From: JAJYKN01 sp035516155
GTDB lineage: Bacteria; Nitrospirota; UBA9217
Assembly: GCA_035516155.1 (NCBI GenBank)
Contig: DATJAP010000008.1
Coordinates: forward strand, 1-64,000
Reading direction: 5' to 3'
DNA: 64,000 bases
A program made the translations under genes and the position numbers. This document shows positions 52,717-62,392 of the stretch, piece by piece; within the stretch, counting starts at the first letter, position 1; each line of letters starts with the position of its first letter. The notes beneath the pieces are model-generated. The model ran no database searches and was not told the origin of the DNA. It saw only the letters and a program-made list of their open reading frames with translations.

Positions 52717-53808
52717 ATGAACGTAGTATTTATCATGTTGTTTTTTAAAACCGGCGGCGGAACCCGTGTAATCGTCGAATTGGCGAATGCACTGGCGAAG
52801 AGTGGTCATACTGTCGATATCCTCTTTCCCGCAATCTCTGATGGACGTCCCACCTTTTCGTTGGAACCCGATGTCCGCGTCGTGACCGTGGGCAGGTCCG
52901 CGAAGAATGCTTTCAGCGCGATCATCAATATCGCGAAGATGTTCTGGTTCGTCAGGAGGGAACGAAAGGAGAGTACACTCATCATCACCGATCCGATGCT
53001 GTCTCTTCTGTCTATATTTCTGAGACGTAAACGCGCATACCGTTTTCTACAGGCGGACGACTACATCATTTTTGACGATCTACATCTCTTGAAGAGCAAA
53101 TTGGTTCTGCGGGTATATAAAACGCTGACAAGGATATCGTACCGGTATCGCATGCACTTTCTTTTCAATTCTCGCTTCGTATGGGAATCCTTTCTCGCGG
53201 TTTCCGGGCGCGACGATGTCCCCTGCCTACTGGTGCATCCCGGCGTTGAACGTACGGTTTTTTTCAACAGAAACGTCAGATGCAGTGATGAACTGAATAT
53301 CTGCCTGGTTGGAAGGGCGCATCCCTGGAAGGGGTTTGCCGAATTTGTGGAAGCATGGAAAGGTCTGAAAGCTGTTGTCGGACACCGCATCACAAATATC
53401 TTTGTGATTTCATCAGACAATCTGTCTCAGTTCGATTGTAGAGACTTCACCTTAGTCAAACCGTCGTCCGATGCGCAGATCGCGGACGTATATAACCACT
53501 CCCACATCTTCGTTTCGACGTCCTGGTGGGAAGGGTTCGGGCTTCCGCCGCTTGAGGCCATGTCATGCGGCTGCGCCGTTCTCGTGACCAATACGGGCGG
53601 AGTGCACGAGTACGCAGTTTCCGGCCGGAATTGCCTTATGTGCGAACCGAAAAGTATCCCCGATTTACAGGAGAAGTTGCTTATATTGATTAGCGACGGC
53701 GACCTGCGAAAGATTATCGCCGAAGAAGGCATGATCACCGCCAGACAATTCGGCTGGGGTCATACTGCCGATCAGTTTCTGCGGATCATCGAGCACAAAA
53801 CTTCCTGA
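52717..53808 (+). CDS. Family 4 glycosyltransferase
   Basis: A 363-residue GT-B enzyme: N-terminal Rossmann half with FFKTGGGTRVIVELANALAKSGHTVDI, and C-terminal half with LNICLVGRAHPWKGFAEFVEAW and the EX7E motif region STSWWEGFGLPPLEAMSCGCAVLVTNTGGVHEY. Last gene of the rightward set; it converges with the leftward set 118 bases on. GC content looks close to that of the chromosomal core. Confidence 0.92.
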   Translation: MNVVFIMLFFKTGGGTRVIVELANALAKSGHTVDILFPAISDGRPTFSLEPDVRVVTVGRSAKNAFSAIINIAKMFWFVRRERKESTLIITDPMLSLLSIFLRRKRAYRFLQADDYIIFDDLHLLKSKLVLRVYKTLTRISYRYRMHFLFNSRFVWESFLAVSGRDDVPCLLVHPGVERTVFFNRNVRCSDELNICLVGRAHPWKGFAEFVEAWKGLKAVVGHRITNIFVISSDNLSQFDCRDFTLVKPSSDAQIADVYNHSHIFVSTSWWEGFGLPPLEAMSCGCAVLVTNTGGVHEYAVSGRNCLMCEPKSIPDLQEKLLILISDGDLRKIIAEEGMITARQFGWGHTADQFLRIIEHKTS

Positions 53809-53926
53809 TTCGATTTTCCCCCATGAGTGATCACTGAAATCAAAGGCGAGTCTGGACGTGTCGTTCTTACAACACCTTGAGTCTTCGTTCCGCCCTCTAT
53901 GTTCCTGAATTTTGTATTTTTTGAAA

Positions 53927-54766
53927 CTACACCCACTCCTGCCGTTCATGGTCATAACGGTATAGCCCATTCGGGTTGAAATATTTCTTGACGAAAGGAG
54001 GCAGTTCCCACATAAGCGCATCAAACCAGGCTACGATCCTGTCAGTTACGCCCACCTTGTGATTACCAGTGATGGCATCCATCTCATGGTAATACACATC
54101 GATGTCCTCCGACAGCTGCCCATGGTGACGTTTAAAACCACCGATATACGCTGCGACTATTTTTAGCTCTGCGCTTTGGGAGAATTGATGCCACAAATAA
54201 AAATCACCTGCATATCGGTACGTGCTGAGTTGCTCGAAGTTTATTGAGCTGTTCAGCTCGGCACTCCAAAAAGTAGATTCTTGCTGGACAAAAGACAACA
54301 TTCGGCCATAGCCTCCACAAGCGAACAGCCGAGCCCGATATTTGAAAGGCAAATAGCATTCCACGAGGTGTGAGCGTTCGTTATATATGGTGGAAAAACC
54401 TGTCAGCCATTTTGCTTTATTCGATTCAAAAAGGTCGAGGACTATGTCGAATGCCTGCTTCGAGTAGTAATCTCCGGCATTGAGGTAGGCGCATATATTG
54501 CCGGATGCCATGCGTAAACCATGGCCGAGCGCATCGTACATTCCTGAATCGCGCTGACTCACGATCCGGACAAGGCCATGTCGGAACCCAGTAGTGGAAG
54601 ACTCTGCGATTTTGACTGTCTCATCGGTCGAAAGGCCGTCGCAGATAACGTAATCCAGCTCTGCCCTGCCGGCAAGCAGGGCAGATTGAGTAAGGACAGA
54701 CTCGATAGTCTCACCGATGGTTTTTTCAGCGTTACGGCAGGGAGTTATGATAGATATTTTCTTCAT
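53927..54766 (-). CDS. Family 2 glycosyltransferase
   Basis: A 279-residue GT-A protein: KISIITPCRNAEKTIGETIESVL, DYVICDGLSTDETVKI, SQRDSGMYDALGHGLRMASG and YLNAGDYYSKQAFDIV, the usual metal-binding region. This is the subtype with a short C-terminus seen in colanic-acid-like clusters (WcaE). It is the 3'-most gene of the leftward polysaccharide set and lies 15 bases after the FkbM remnant. Confidence 0.9.
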   Translation of the reverse strand: MKKISIITPCRNAEKTIGETIESVLTQSALLAGRAELDYVICDGLSTDETVKIAESSTTGFRHGLVRIVSQRDSGMYDALGHGLRMASGNICAYLNAGDYYSKQAFDIVLDLFESNKAKWLTGFSTIYNERSHLVECYLPFKYRARLFACGGYGRMLSFVQQESTFWSAELNSSINFEQLSTYRYAGDFYLWHQFSQSAELKIVAAYIGGFKRHHGQLSEDIDVYYHEMDAITGNHKVGVTDRIVAWFDALMWELPPFVKKYFNPNGLYRYDHERQEWV

Positions 54767-54781
54767 AGGAGTTAATTTGGA

Positions 54782-55506
54782 TTATTCATACGTGTTTGAA
54801 TTGAACTCTTCGCGATCCGAAGACATAACGAAAAGATCTATTTGCCAGAACGCTCCGTTGCGGGGTCGGTGCAATGGCTCACAGATGTCGATGCAACAAA
54901 AATTGCGCGATTCAAGGTACGAGCACATCTCATGGATTCGAAGACTATCGGTCGTCAACTTGAAGTTATAGGTTTCTACGATGATCAGTTCAGTCTGTTT
55001 CATGGTTTCACTGGCCCCTTCAAAAATGGGGACTTCAAATCCATTTGTATCGAGTTTGAGAAGATAAGGGGGTTCAGCCTCTTTTAAGTAATGACAGAAT
55101 CGATGGCCAGAACTGGTACGCTTATGCAATTCTTCTCGAAAGGAGTATCAGAGGCGAGCCCGCCAAATAGGTTGGAGGCGTCGAAATATATTTCACCATT
55201 CCGATTACCCGCCGCAGCTATAACTTAATCTATGCGGAAAAGGCATTTTTATAGTTTCGTTAACGCCGAGTCATAATTTTTTTGAGCTTCAATCAGGGGA
55301 AAATCAGATATCGTAGGAAGTTCCATTGCCTTGAGCGACCAGATCCAGGAAAATGCACCAACATCGATCACGGTATTGACGTCAAAACCTCTTCGAATGT
55401 GCCTCATTAATGCAGATTGTAACGATAGGGGACCCCGGGACAATCCGAACGAATGTAGAAGCGTCGTCATGGTTTGATGAAATGTATTAAATATTGGGGG
55501 CGTCAT
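54782..55506 (-). pseudogene. FkbM-family methyltransferase, frameshifted
   Basis: The N-terminal part (from ATG ~55506, after AAGGAGAT) carries NTVIDVGAFSWIWSLKAMELP and FPLIEAQKNYDSALTKL, then a stop. A second frame continues VIAAAGNRNGEIYFDASNL to PVLAIDSVIT. A third frame carries LKEAEPPYLLKLDTNGFEVP, VETYNF and NGAFWQIDLFVM to 54782. Read together these form one ordinary FkbM SAM methyltransferase, so at least two frame changes and a stop break it. O-methylation of a polysaccharide sugar would be the ancestral role. Confidence 0.8.
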
Positions 55507-55560
55507 CATATCTCCTTGAAAGTGTAGACTCAATATCAGGGGTCAGTTTCTACTCCGCTA

Positions 55561-56523
55561 CTATGATTTTAACAAACTGATTTTTTTGAAACGATCCTGT
55601 CTCATGATTATTCTCCAGATTGTTTCTTTCAATTTCTTGGGTTTATTTATAAAAGGCACACTTATGCCAAAATTATATAAAGTAGTAATGCTTTTGCTTA
55701 TCGATGAAAGGTAAATATCGTAAAGTTTAAGCCCTTCTTTACCAATTCTGTAGTGAGAATATAATTTAGCCTTATTCGGGGCAACAATTCTGAATTCATG
55801 AAAATGGAAAAAAACGGGATCAAGTTTTATCTGTTGCTGTATTTCAAAATATTTTTCATTCCAAGGAGCCAAGGTTTTATCTGTTTTGCGAACTATGTGA
55901 ATCTCGTCGGCGAAAAGGTTTGGCCAGCTGTCGAGATACTTTTGATCGCCGAATTTGCCATCTTCAAACCTTGCAAAGCACCACTCTAAACATCTCATTT
56001 GCCACCATCGCATAACCTTTATCGCTTCTGCTGTCTTTCTGAACGTCAAAAACTGAACGCAAAACCTGCCACTCAACACGGACCAATAGTTGTACTCCGG
56101 AGCATAGGCATGTTCTGTAATCAAGACATGCTTTCTCGATTCATTTAGTTCTTGAAGCAGTATTTGAGGATTGGAAAAGAAAAAAAGGTCGGCATCCAGA
56201 TAGGTAACACGTTCAACATTCGCGTCCCGGTCAAAGACCGCCTCAAATGTGAACGGTGTAATTGTCCAGCAGTATTCTCCGCGCGTTCGTCCTTTCTTTA
56301 AATCCAACAGATCTCGGGTTTCGATCGAACTGACCGGGATGAGTGTCACGTTCGGCAGTGAAATTCGTTGCAGTTGATCCTCCACCAACTCATCCATACA
56401 AACTATCCAGAGATGAAACAATTGCCCATGTTTCATCAAAGAATCATGGAGCGCCATACCAATTGGCAGAAAACTGCTATCGAACAACGTAACAAAGTGC
56501 TCAACAGGATTATTTAAACTCAT
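55561..56523 (-). CDS. Nucleotide-sugar-dependent glycosyltransferase (GT8-like)
   Basis: A 320-residue protein with the layout of small GT-A transferases: VEHFVTLFDSSFLPIGMALHDSL at the N-terminus, the DxD motif in VTYLDADLFFFSNPQIL near residue 108, and FGDQKYLDSWPNLF, typical of GT8/GT24-like enzymes. The C-terminal KPKKLKETIWRII is basic. The gene overlaps the upstream aminotransferase by 14 bases. Sugar specificity is unknown. Confidence 0.8.
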   Translation of the reverse strand: MSLNNPVEHFVTLFDSSFLPIGMALHDSLMKHGQLFHLWIVCMDELVEDQLQRISLPNVTLIPVSSIETRDLLDLKKGRTRGEYCWTITPFTFEAVFDRDANVERVTYLDADLFFFSNPQILLQELNESRKHVLITEHAYAPEYNYWSVLSGRFCVQFLTFRKTAEAIKVMRWWQMRCLEWCFARFEDGKFGDQKYLDSWPNLFADEIHIVRKTDKTLAPWNEKYFEIQQQIKLDPVFFHFHEFRIVAPNKAKLYSHYRIGKEGLKLYDIYLSSISKSITTLYNFGISVPFINKPKKLKETIWRIIMRQDRFKKISLLKS

Positions 56524-57607
56524 TGATTGCCTCTATTACGCGATGCAAGTCATTGTCGGACATCTGCGGGTGACAGGGAAGAGAAAGGCAGCGGAGCGCA
56601 TGCTGTTCAGCGTTCCAAAGTCCCTTCGGATCGATTCTCACATTCAGGCATGGTCCTTGATGATGAATGGGGATCGGATAGTGAATGAGGCTCGAAATCC
56701 CCCGTTCCTGGAGATACACGGCAAGCCGGTCCCTGGCATCGCAGCGGATCACGTAGAGATGGTACACATGGCTGCCCCATTCCAGAGGATCAGTCATCTT
56801 TTGAATGTATGGATTCTCTATGCCGCTTGAGTAGACTTGGGCGATTTCCCCGCGTCTGCGGGTATAAATGTCGAGCCAACTCAACCGGACATTTAGGATG
56901 GCCGCCTGCATTTCGTCAAGTCGGCTGTTCAATCCAGCTTCAGAGTGATAGTACCGCTGCGATTGGCCGTAATTTCGCAGGATCCTGGACTTCTCCGCGA
57001 TCTCGGAGGAGTCGGTGATTAACATTCCACCGTCTCCGATTGCACCCAGATTTTTGGTTGGATAGAAGCTGTAGGCCCCCCATGCGCCAAACGTGCCGGC
57101 CGCCTTGCCCTTCCATCGTGCAGCATGAGATTGAGCGCAATCCTCGAGAAGAACTATTCCGGAACGCTTGCAGAGCGCGGTCCAATGATCCATGTTGCGT
57201 ATCTGGCCATAGAGGTGCACCATAAGGACTGATTTGGTGCGTGGAGATAAGCAGCGTTCGACGCTGTTCGGATCCAGTAGTGCTGTTTCCGGATCAATAT
57301 CAGCCAGCACCGGCACAGCACCAGCTCGCATGATTGCCAATACCGTCGCAAAAGCTGTCATAGCGGTTGTAATGACTTCATCGCCAGTGCCGATCCCGAG
57401 AGCACGTAATCCGATCTCTATGGCGTCCATACCGTTGCCGACGCCGACCGCGAACTTTGCTCCGCAGTAGGTTGCCCAATGCTGTTCAAAATCCTTCACT
57501 TCGTTACCCAGGATATACCAGCCGGAACGAAGTACCCTCTCTACAGCTGCAAGTTCATTCTGCACAAGCTCATCCGGCTCGGATCGGAAATCATTCATTA
57601 GTATCAT
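56510..57607 (-). CDS. DegT/DnrJ/EryC1/StrS-family sugar aminotransferase
   Basis: A 365-residue PLP enzyme that aminates nucleotide-linked keto-sugars. Conserved features: SGWYILGNEVKDFEQHWATYCGAKFAVGVGNGMDAIEIGLRAL, LEDCAQSHAARWKGK, the PLP lysine in SFYPTKNLGAIGDGG, and NSRLDEMQAAILNVRLSWL. It probably produces a 3- or 4-amino-deoxysugar for the polysaccharide. The epimerase/dehydratase gene upstream overlaps it by 4 bases. Confidence 0.93.
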   Translation of the reverse strand: MILMNDFRSEPDELVQNELAAVERVLRSGWYILGNEVKDFEQHWATYCGAKFAVGVGNGMDAIEIGLRALGIGTGDEVITTAMTAFATVLAIMRAGAVPVLADIDPETALLDPNSVERCLSPRTKSVLMVHLYGQIRNMDHWTALCKRSGIVLLEDCAQSHAARWKGKAAGTFGAWGAYSFYPTKNLGAIGDGGMLITDSSEIAEKSRILRNYGQSQRYYHSEAGLNSRLDEMQAAILNVRLSWLDIYTRRRGEIAQVYSSGIENPYIQKMTDPLEWGSHVYHLYVIRCDARDRLAVYLQERGISSLIHYPIPIHHQGPCLNVRIDPKGLWNAEQHALRCLSLPCHPQMSDNDLHRVIEAINEFK

Positions 57608-58608
57608 TGGTTCTGCTCCCAGTAATGTTTACCGTTAATAACATAATAATCCAGCGATTTGCGGAGACCCTCCCGGAGGGAAATGCGCGGCGCCCATCCC
57701 AAAACCTGGTGGATTTTACTAAAGTCGCTGTAATAATCGCCGATATCTATGGCTTTCCGGTCAGGCGGGAAGGGTATAATTTGATATGATCCGCTCCCAT
57801 TCAGTTCCACCATAAGAGCGGCTAGATCTTTAAGATTTATGTGTTCCCGATTCCCTAGGTTGTACACTTCTCCTTCGGCCATAGCATCCGCCGCTGCCAG
57901 CAGGAGGGCTTCGACAACGTCATCGACATAATTGAAGTCGCGTATCTGCAGACCGTCGCCAAAAACCTGGATTGGTTTTCCTTCTATCAGGTTGCGAATC
58001 CATATCCCCAAAAATGTCTGACGTGCGTCCTTAACCCGCATTCCCGGGCCGTAGGTATTGGTCAACCGCAGAGCGCAAGCACGGATTTTATATACATTAT
58101 TGTATAAAAGATGATACCATTCCCCTGCCAGTTTGTTGATGCCGTTAACATCTACGGGTTTAATGGGATGTTTTTCATCAACCGGCAGGTATTCAGGCTT
58201 GCCGTAAACTTGCCGGGTGCTGGCAAATACAATCCTTATCCGCGGGTTGTGCTTGCGGCATGCCTCAAGAATTGAGAGCTGTGCCGATGCATTGATATCG
58301 AGGTCTGTCTGAGGATCATTCATAGAATCGAGATGACTAGTCTGTCCAGCGAGGTTGAAAAGAAAATCCTGTCCTTGGATGAGATGGGACATTGCATGAG
58401 GGTCGCGAACATCGGTTATATTCACCACGACTTTATCCCTGATGTCATGAATGTTGAAAAGGTTGCCACCGTATTGGGGAATGAGGCTGTCAACAAGAGT
58501 AACTTGTGCTTGCAGATTTAGGAGCTGTCTTGCAAGGGAAGAACCGATGAAGCCTAATCCCCCCGTAATTAGAACTTTCTTTACAGCAAACTCTTTAAAA
58601 TAATCCAT
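57604..58608 (-). CDS. NAD-dependent epimerase/dehydratase (extended SDR)
   Basis: A 334-residue nucleotide-sugar enzyme: NAD motif GGLGFIGSSLARQL, LFNLAGQTSHLDSM, and FASTRQVYGKPEYLP. The active-site segment is VDVNGINKLAGEWYH: the usual YxxxK appears as N-x3-K. GDGLQIRDFNYVDDVVEAL and a C-terminal WAPRISLREGL complete the family. The ATG at 58608 has GAGGATACC before it; a longer ATG start at 58635 has none. It likely prepares the keto-sugar for the aminotransferase next to it. Confidence 0.88.
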   Translation of the reverse strand: MDYFKEFAVKKVLITGGLGFIGSSLARQLLNLQAQVTLVDSLIPQYGGNLFNIHDIRDKVVVNITDVRDPHAMSHLIQGQDFLFNLAGQTSHLDSMNDPQTDLDINASAQLSILEACRKHNPRIRIVFASTRQVYGKPEYLPVDEKHPIKPVDVNGINKLAGEWYHLLYNNVYKIRACALRLTNTYGPGMRVKDARQTFLGIWIRNLIEGKPIQVFGDGLQIRDFNYVDDVVEALLLAAADAMAEGEVYNLGNREHINLKDLAALMVELNGSGSYQIIPFPPDRKAIDIGDYYSDFSKIHQVLGWAPRISLREGLRKSLDYYVINGKHYWEQNQ

Positions 58609-58727
58609 GGTATCCTCGTGAAGATAGAAGTGCAAATTCTTAACTGATTAAAGACCTTGTTTATACAGCCGGATAACGTTGCATTCCAGGCCGGCTGGGA
58701 CTATTTGATAATGGAGGCTATCGGTGA

Positions 58728-59492
58728 TCAATAGACCTTATTCAACGTATTCCGCTTATCGATCCGTACGTCCTTATTTTTTGTCGCTAGGATTATATTA
58801 TCTAAATACAAATCATCATTTACAGGAAGTACTTTCGCAAGGAGTTCTCCGAGTATATTAAACGGCGCCATTAGCAATAATGTTGTTAAAAAATTGACAT
58901 AGCGGTTAGATGTAAAAGTTTTTTTGTAAACGTATCCGTTGAACAGTTGAAAAAGCGTCCGTATATCATTCATGCTCTTTCTTTTAGAAATCACTTTGAA
59001 TCCATTTTTTTCTACTATGGCAACCAGACCAAAGGAGGAATAGCGAGCATAGTCGTATGGCTGCTCATGCTCATCCCAACAAAAAGGAACCGTTAAAAGG
59101 AGTATGCCGCTAGGTTTTAACACTCTGTTTATTTCCTTCAGGAATTCGGTCGGGTTGAAAACATGTTCGAAAACTTCGTTAGCAACGATGCTATCGAATT
59201 CGTTGTCGGAAAAAGGAAATGTCACGCCGTCATAGTAAAAGTCCGCACTTTTGCATTGTCTGTTTTGAGGCGAGTCTATTTCGAGGCCGATGTACTGCGA
59301 TGATCTAAAAAGCTGTTCGTAAGGCTTTTGGCCGCATCCGACGTCAAGCACTTTCCCGGTAATTTTGTCGGCGAATGTGGATATATTTTCATATAGGCCT
59401 TTTCTCGCGAAATAAAATGGATTAAAAAACATTCCACATGCGCCGGGCTGAAACTGCTGCTTGTTGAAGTGTTTTTTTAATAAAACGAACAT
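58728..59492 (-). CDS. Class I SAM-dependent methyltransferase (type 11)
   Basis: A 254-residue protein with the SAM motif VLDVGCGQKPYEQLF near residue 45, EIDSPQNRQCKSADFYYDG, and FDSIVANEVFEHVFNPTEFLKEINRVLKPSGILLLTVPF, the Methyltransf_11 hallmark. It is encoded 2 bases after the TIGR04325-like gene. AT-rich codon use differs from the core genes. The substrate is unknown, probably a sugar. Confidence 0.88.
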   Translation of the reverse strand: MFVLLKKHFNKQQFQPGACGMFFNPFYFARKGLYENISTFADKITGKVLDVGCGQKPYEQLFRSSQYIGLEIDSPQNRQCKSADFYYDGVTFPFSDNEFDSIVANEVFEHVFNPTEFLKEINRVLKPSGILLLTVPFCWDEHEQPYDYARYSSFGLVAIVEKNGFKVISKRKSMNDIRTLFQLFNGYVYKKTFTSNRYVNFLTTLLLMAPFNILGELLAKVLPVNDDLYLDNIILATKNKDVRIDKRNTLNKVY

Positions 59493-59494
59493 GG

Positions 59495-60298
59495 CTATTT
59501 TTGCTTAAAAATATATCCTTTGAATACAGATGGGAGATTGGCTTGATCGCTGGATTCAAAATCGGCAATTAATTCGTACTTGCTCGAAAAAAATGTTAAA
59601 AACTTTGCCTGATTAAAAAACCAACTCGGATAACTTGCTTTATAAATTTCTTTCGGTACTTTTTGGATTGTAATTCTGTCATCGCCTTTGTAAAGAAAGG
59701 GGGTCCTGTCAAATAAAATGTACTTGAAATCTTTTGCGATAATGTCGCTCAAAAGATCATAAGGTCTCTCCAAGTACTGAACCACACTGGACAGTAGTAT
59801 GGCAACCGGGTGCTTTTCTTCAATGCATTCGTTTATATTGTAATAGAATCTTAGATGCTTATCTTCAAACTCAAGCTTCCCTATTTCTACAAATTTCGGC
59901 TGCTCAACGATATTCCATTGAAACTCATTTAAATGCAAAAAAAAGTATTTCTGCTGAAAGTAACTACTACCTAGTGAACCTCCGAAATCGATGATGTTCA
60001 GCCTGTTGCCTTCCCGTGATGCGACCCAAAGTAGTCCCGCCAAGAGGGGCCATGAATACTGAACTTTGTCGAACAAGAAGGAATCGCGCTCGTATATCGC
60101 TTCGCCATTTTTCACTTTGAGCAGGGCGTTTTTAACCTTGTTCAGGATTACATCGGCATCGTATCCGACTGAAGCCCGACGAGCCTCATCCCAAGTATGG
60201 TAATTGCCAAAAAATCCAGTTTTTCGATTGAACTTAGAGTAAAATCTCCAGAAATAGGGAGGTAGCGAGTCATGTGCGATTTGTTTAAATTTCTGCAT
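59495..60298 (-). CDS. TIGR04325-type methyltransferase
   Basis: A 267-residue protein. FFGNYHTWDEARRASVGYDADVILNKV, ERDSFLFDKVQYSWPLLAGLLWVAS and the SAM-like IIDFGGSLGSSYFQQKYF followed by WNIVEQPKFVEIG match the family TIGR04325, which occurs in O-antigen and capsule clusters. VPKEIYKASYPSWFFNQ is also typical. The reaction has not been defined for the family to my knowledge. It is AT-rich like its neighbours. Confidence 0.85.
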   Translation of the reverse strand: MQKFKQIAHDSLPPYFWRFYSKFNRKTGFFGNYHTWDEARRASVGYDADVILNKVKNALLKVKNGEAIYERDSFLFDKVQYSWPLLAGLLWVASREGNRLNIIDFGGSLGSSYFQQKYFFLHLNEFQWNIVEQPKFVEIGKLEFEDKHLRFYYNINECIEEKHPVAILLSSVVQYLERPYDLLSDIIAKDFKYILFDRTPFLYKGDDRITIQKVPKEIYKASYPSWFFNQAKFLTFFSSKYELIADFESSDQANLPSVFKGYIFKQK

Positions 60299-60336
60299 AG
60301 AGACAGTTACTGATGCTCATGAGTTAATAAAAAAGC

Positions 60337-61563
60337 CTACTTCGGCTCCTTGCTTACGTATTGAAAGGCGGCCAGAAAACCCTTTATTACCGTATGAATA
60401 TTTATTTCATTTTTTATGATCGATGTAGAGTTAAGACCCATTTGTTTAAGTAATTGAGGACGATCAAATAAGTAAATGATTTTCTCAAACAGATCATCTT
60501 CATCGCCATCTTTGAAATATTTACCATTAAATTCATCACGAACTAGCTTTTTTTCTGTACCATCACAAACGGAACAAATTACCGGCAATCCGAATGTCAT
60601 TGCATCGTTTATAGACAACCCTCCCATACCAGCCAGCACGTAAATAGTAGATGCCATAAAGTAGCGACCTAATATTTTCGGATCGTATACTCCACCTAAG
60701 AATTTGATATCCGCGCCGATATGTAAGTCATCTGCAAGATCTTTCAATGCCTGCTCCTGGGGACCATAGCCGATAATTAGCAACTCGGCGTCTGCGTATT
60801 TCAATTTTATCCGGGAAAAGGCGCGTATTAGAATATCAACTCTCTTCCATTCAACGAGGCGACCGACATGAATTAGTCTATGCACATTTCTAGGTAAAAT
60901 GGGTTCTTCGAAAGCTATAGATTGCCTAATTTCAAATAGTTTATCTGTATCGGGGGAGTTATATGTTATGAAAATACGATCCTTGCTGACGCCATAACTG
61001 CCAAATATATCATAGCCTTCGTCAATATAAAGGAGAAGAGCATCAGGTATATTATATGCAAACTTCATAGTGTATATGTAGGAGAGTTTCATGAGCGCAA
61101 CCATCCTTGACTTGTGTAAAAACGTATTAAGCCAGCGTGGGTACTTCTGGAATATATCAGTTCTATTCATAAGTCGCTTTTTCGCTTCTTCAAACCGGGG
61201 AATGCGAAAAGGAATCGTCTGCATTATGCGCTTAATCCTCAATTTTTTTATAGCACAAATGACTGGGATATTAAAAACTAAGGTTAATAAATACTGTTCA
61301 ACTATAAGAATGATGTCTGGTTTTTCATCGTGAAGGATTTTTGCAAGACCTTTAAAAGAAGAGTAAAATAAGAAATGCCTATCTTCCAACTCGTAGACCT
61401 TAAATGAGATGCCATCTCGTGTTTGATAAACGCCTTCTCCAACGTGTAAATTGGATTGCCGTGGTACGACAACAATTAATTCGATTCCTGGTACGCGGTT
61501 TAATTTGCTTAGTACTAGATTGTAATAATGTGTCAAAGCATTTGAAATATATAGAACCTTCAA
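60337..61563 (-). CDS. Family 4 glycosyltransferase
   Basis: A 408-residue GT-B enzyme: KVLYISNALTHYYNLVLSKL at the N-terminus and RLIHVGRLVEWKRVDILIRAFSRIKLKYADAELLIIGYGPQE in the C-terminal half. The position of the EX7E motif reads GGLSINDAMTFGLPVICS, with Asp in place of the second Glu, so activity may be altered. It starts at TTG with GGAG seven bases upstream. The gene is notably AT-rich. Confidence 0.87.
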   Translation of the reverse strand: MKVLYISNALTHYYNLVLSKLNRVPGIELIVVVPRQSNLHVGEGVYQTRDGISFKVYELEDRHFLFYSSFKGLAKILHDEKPDIILIVEQYLLTLVFNIPVICAIKKLRIKRIMQTIPFRIPRFEEAKKRLMNRTDIFQKYPRWLNTFLHKSRMVALMKLSYIYTMKFAYNIPDALLLYIDEGYDIFGSYGVSKDRIFITYNSPDTDKLFEIRQSIAFEEPILPRNVHRLIHVGRLVEWKRVDILIRAFSRIKLKYADAELLIIGYGPQEQALKDLADDLHIGADIKFLGGVYDPKILGRYFMASTIYVLAGMGGLSINDAMTFGLPVICSVCDGTEKKLVRDEFNGKYFKDGDEDDLFEKIIYLFDRPQLLKQMGLNSTSIIKNEINIHTVIKGFLAAFQYVSKEPK

Positions 61564-61648
61564 TGTGAATCTCCATGGGAATATTTGCGAAACGCGATGA
61601 TGTCGAAAACTTAAATATAACGATAACTTATTTTTAGACTAATGTATT

Positions 61649-62362
61649 TTAGCAGCTTTTTTGAATCAAAATACAGCTAATTTGGTGAAGTTCATTTTTA
61701 TCTACCTGAATCGGCGGACACAGCGGATCTCCAAGAGTCCAATATTCGCCAGTTGAAAACCGCCAATACTCTTGTTGTAATATCTTGCCGCCATTTTCGG
61801 ACAGCCATGCGTCCAATTCTCGACGAGAGTAAGCTTGAGTGATGAAGGGAAACAGTTCTTTGACGTTTGACCCCGGCAGTTTGTAAACGTTTTCGACGTA
61901 GTTCTTTTCATTGTAAGGAAATGATAATATAAGATGGCCTCCAGGATTCAGGTTGGAAAACATCGATTTGACCGCGGCTGCATGGTTTTTAATGTGTTCC
62001 AATACGCTGATGCATGTGATGAAGTCGAATTTACTAGTTAGACTTGTGTGAGTGATATCATCGTTGATGACGTAGAAATGACGATTGATCATGCCATTTG
62101 GCCAGTAATCCTTGATGTTGTCAATTGCAGTAACAACAAAGCCACAAGTCCGCATAAGGTGTGGTAAAGCCGTTAGGCCTGTTCCTACATCTAGTATTGT
62201 TTTGGGAGCTTGTTTTGTTAAATGTCTAAATAGAAATTCATATTCAACTGGTCGCTCGTTGATGCTGTCGAATGTCTGTGCATGATACTCCTTTTTGTTA
62301 AGCATTTGAGTATACGCCAAACCAATTCTATTTACCATATTTTTTATTAAGTGAAAAAACAT
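61649..62362 (-). CDS. Class I SAM-dependent methyltransferase
   Basis: A 237-residue protein with SAM motif TILDVGTGLTALPHLMRTCG, NDDITHTSLTSKFDFITCISVLEHIKNHAAAVKSMFSNLNPGGHLILSFPYNEKN. The ATG follows GAAGGGGAAAAT. It lies in the AT-rich leftward part between a GT4 gene and another methyltransferase. Probably modifies a sugar or lipid of the polysaccharide. Confidence 0.88.
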   Translation of the reverse strand: MFFHLIKNMVNRIGLAYTQMLNKKEYHAQTFDSINERPVEYEFLFRHLTKQAPKTILDVGTGLTALPHLMRTCGFVVTAIDNIKDYWPNGMINRHFYVINDDITHTSLTSKFDFITCISVLEHIKNHAAAVKSMFSNLNPGGHLILSFPYNEKNYVENVYKLPGSNVKELFPFITQAYSRRELDAWLSENGGKILQQEYWRFSTGEYWTLGDPLCPPIQVDKNELHQISCILIQKSC

Positions 62363-62392
62363 ATTTTCCCCTTCTGATTCCCTTTTTGATTA

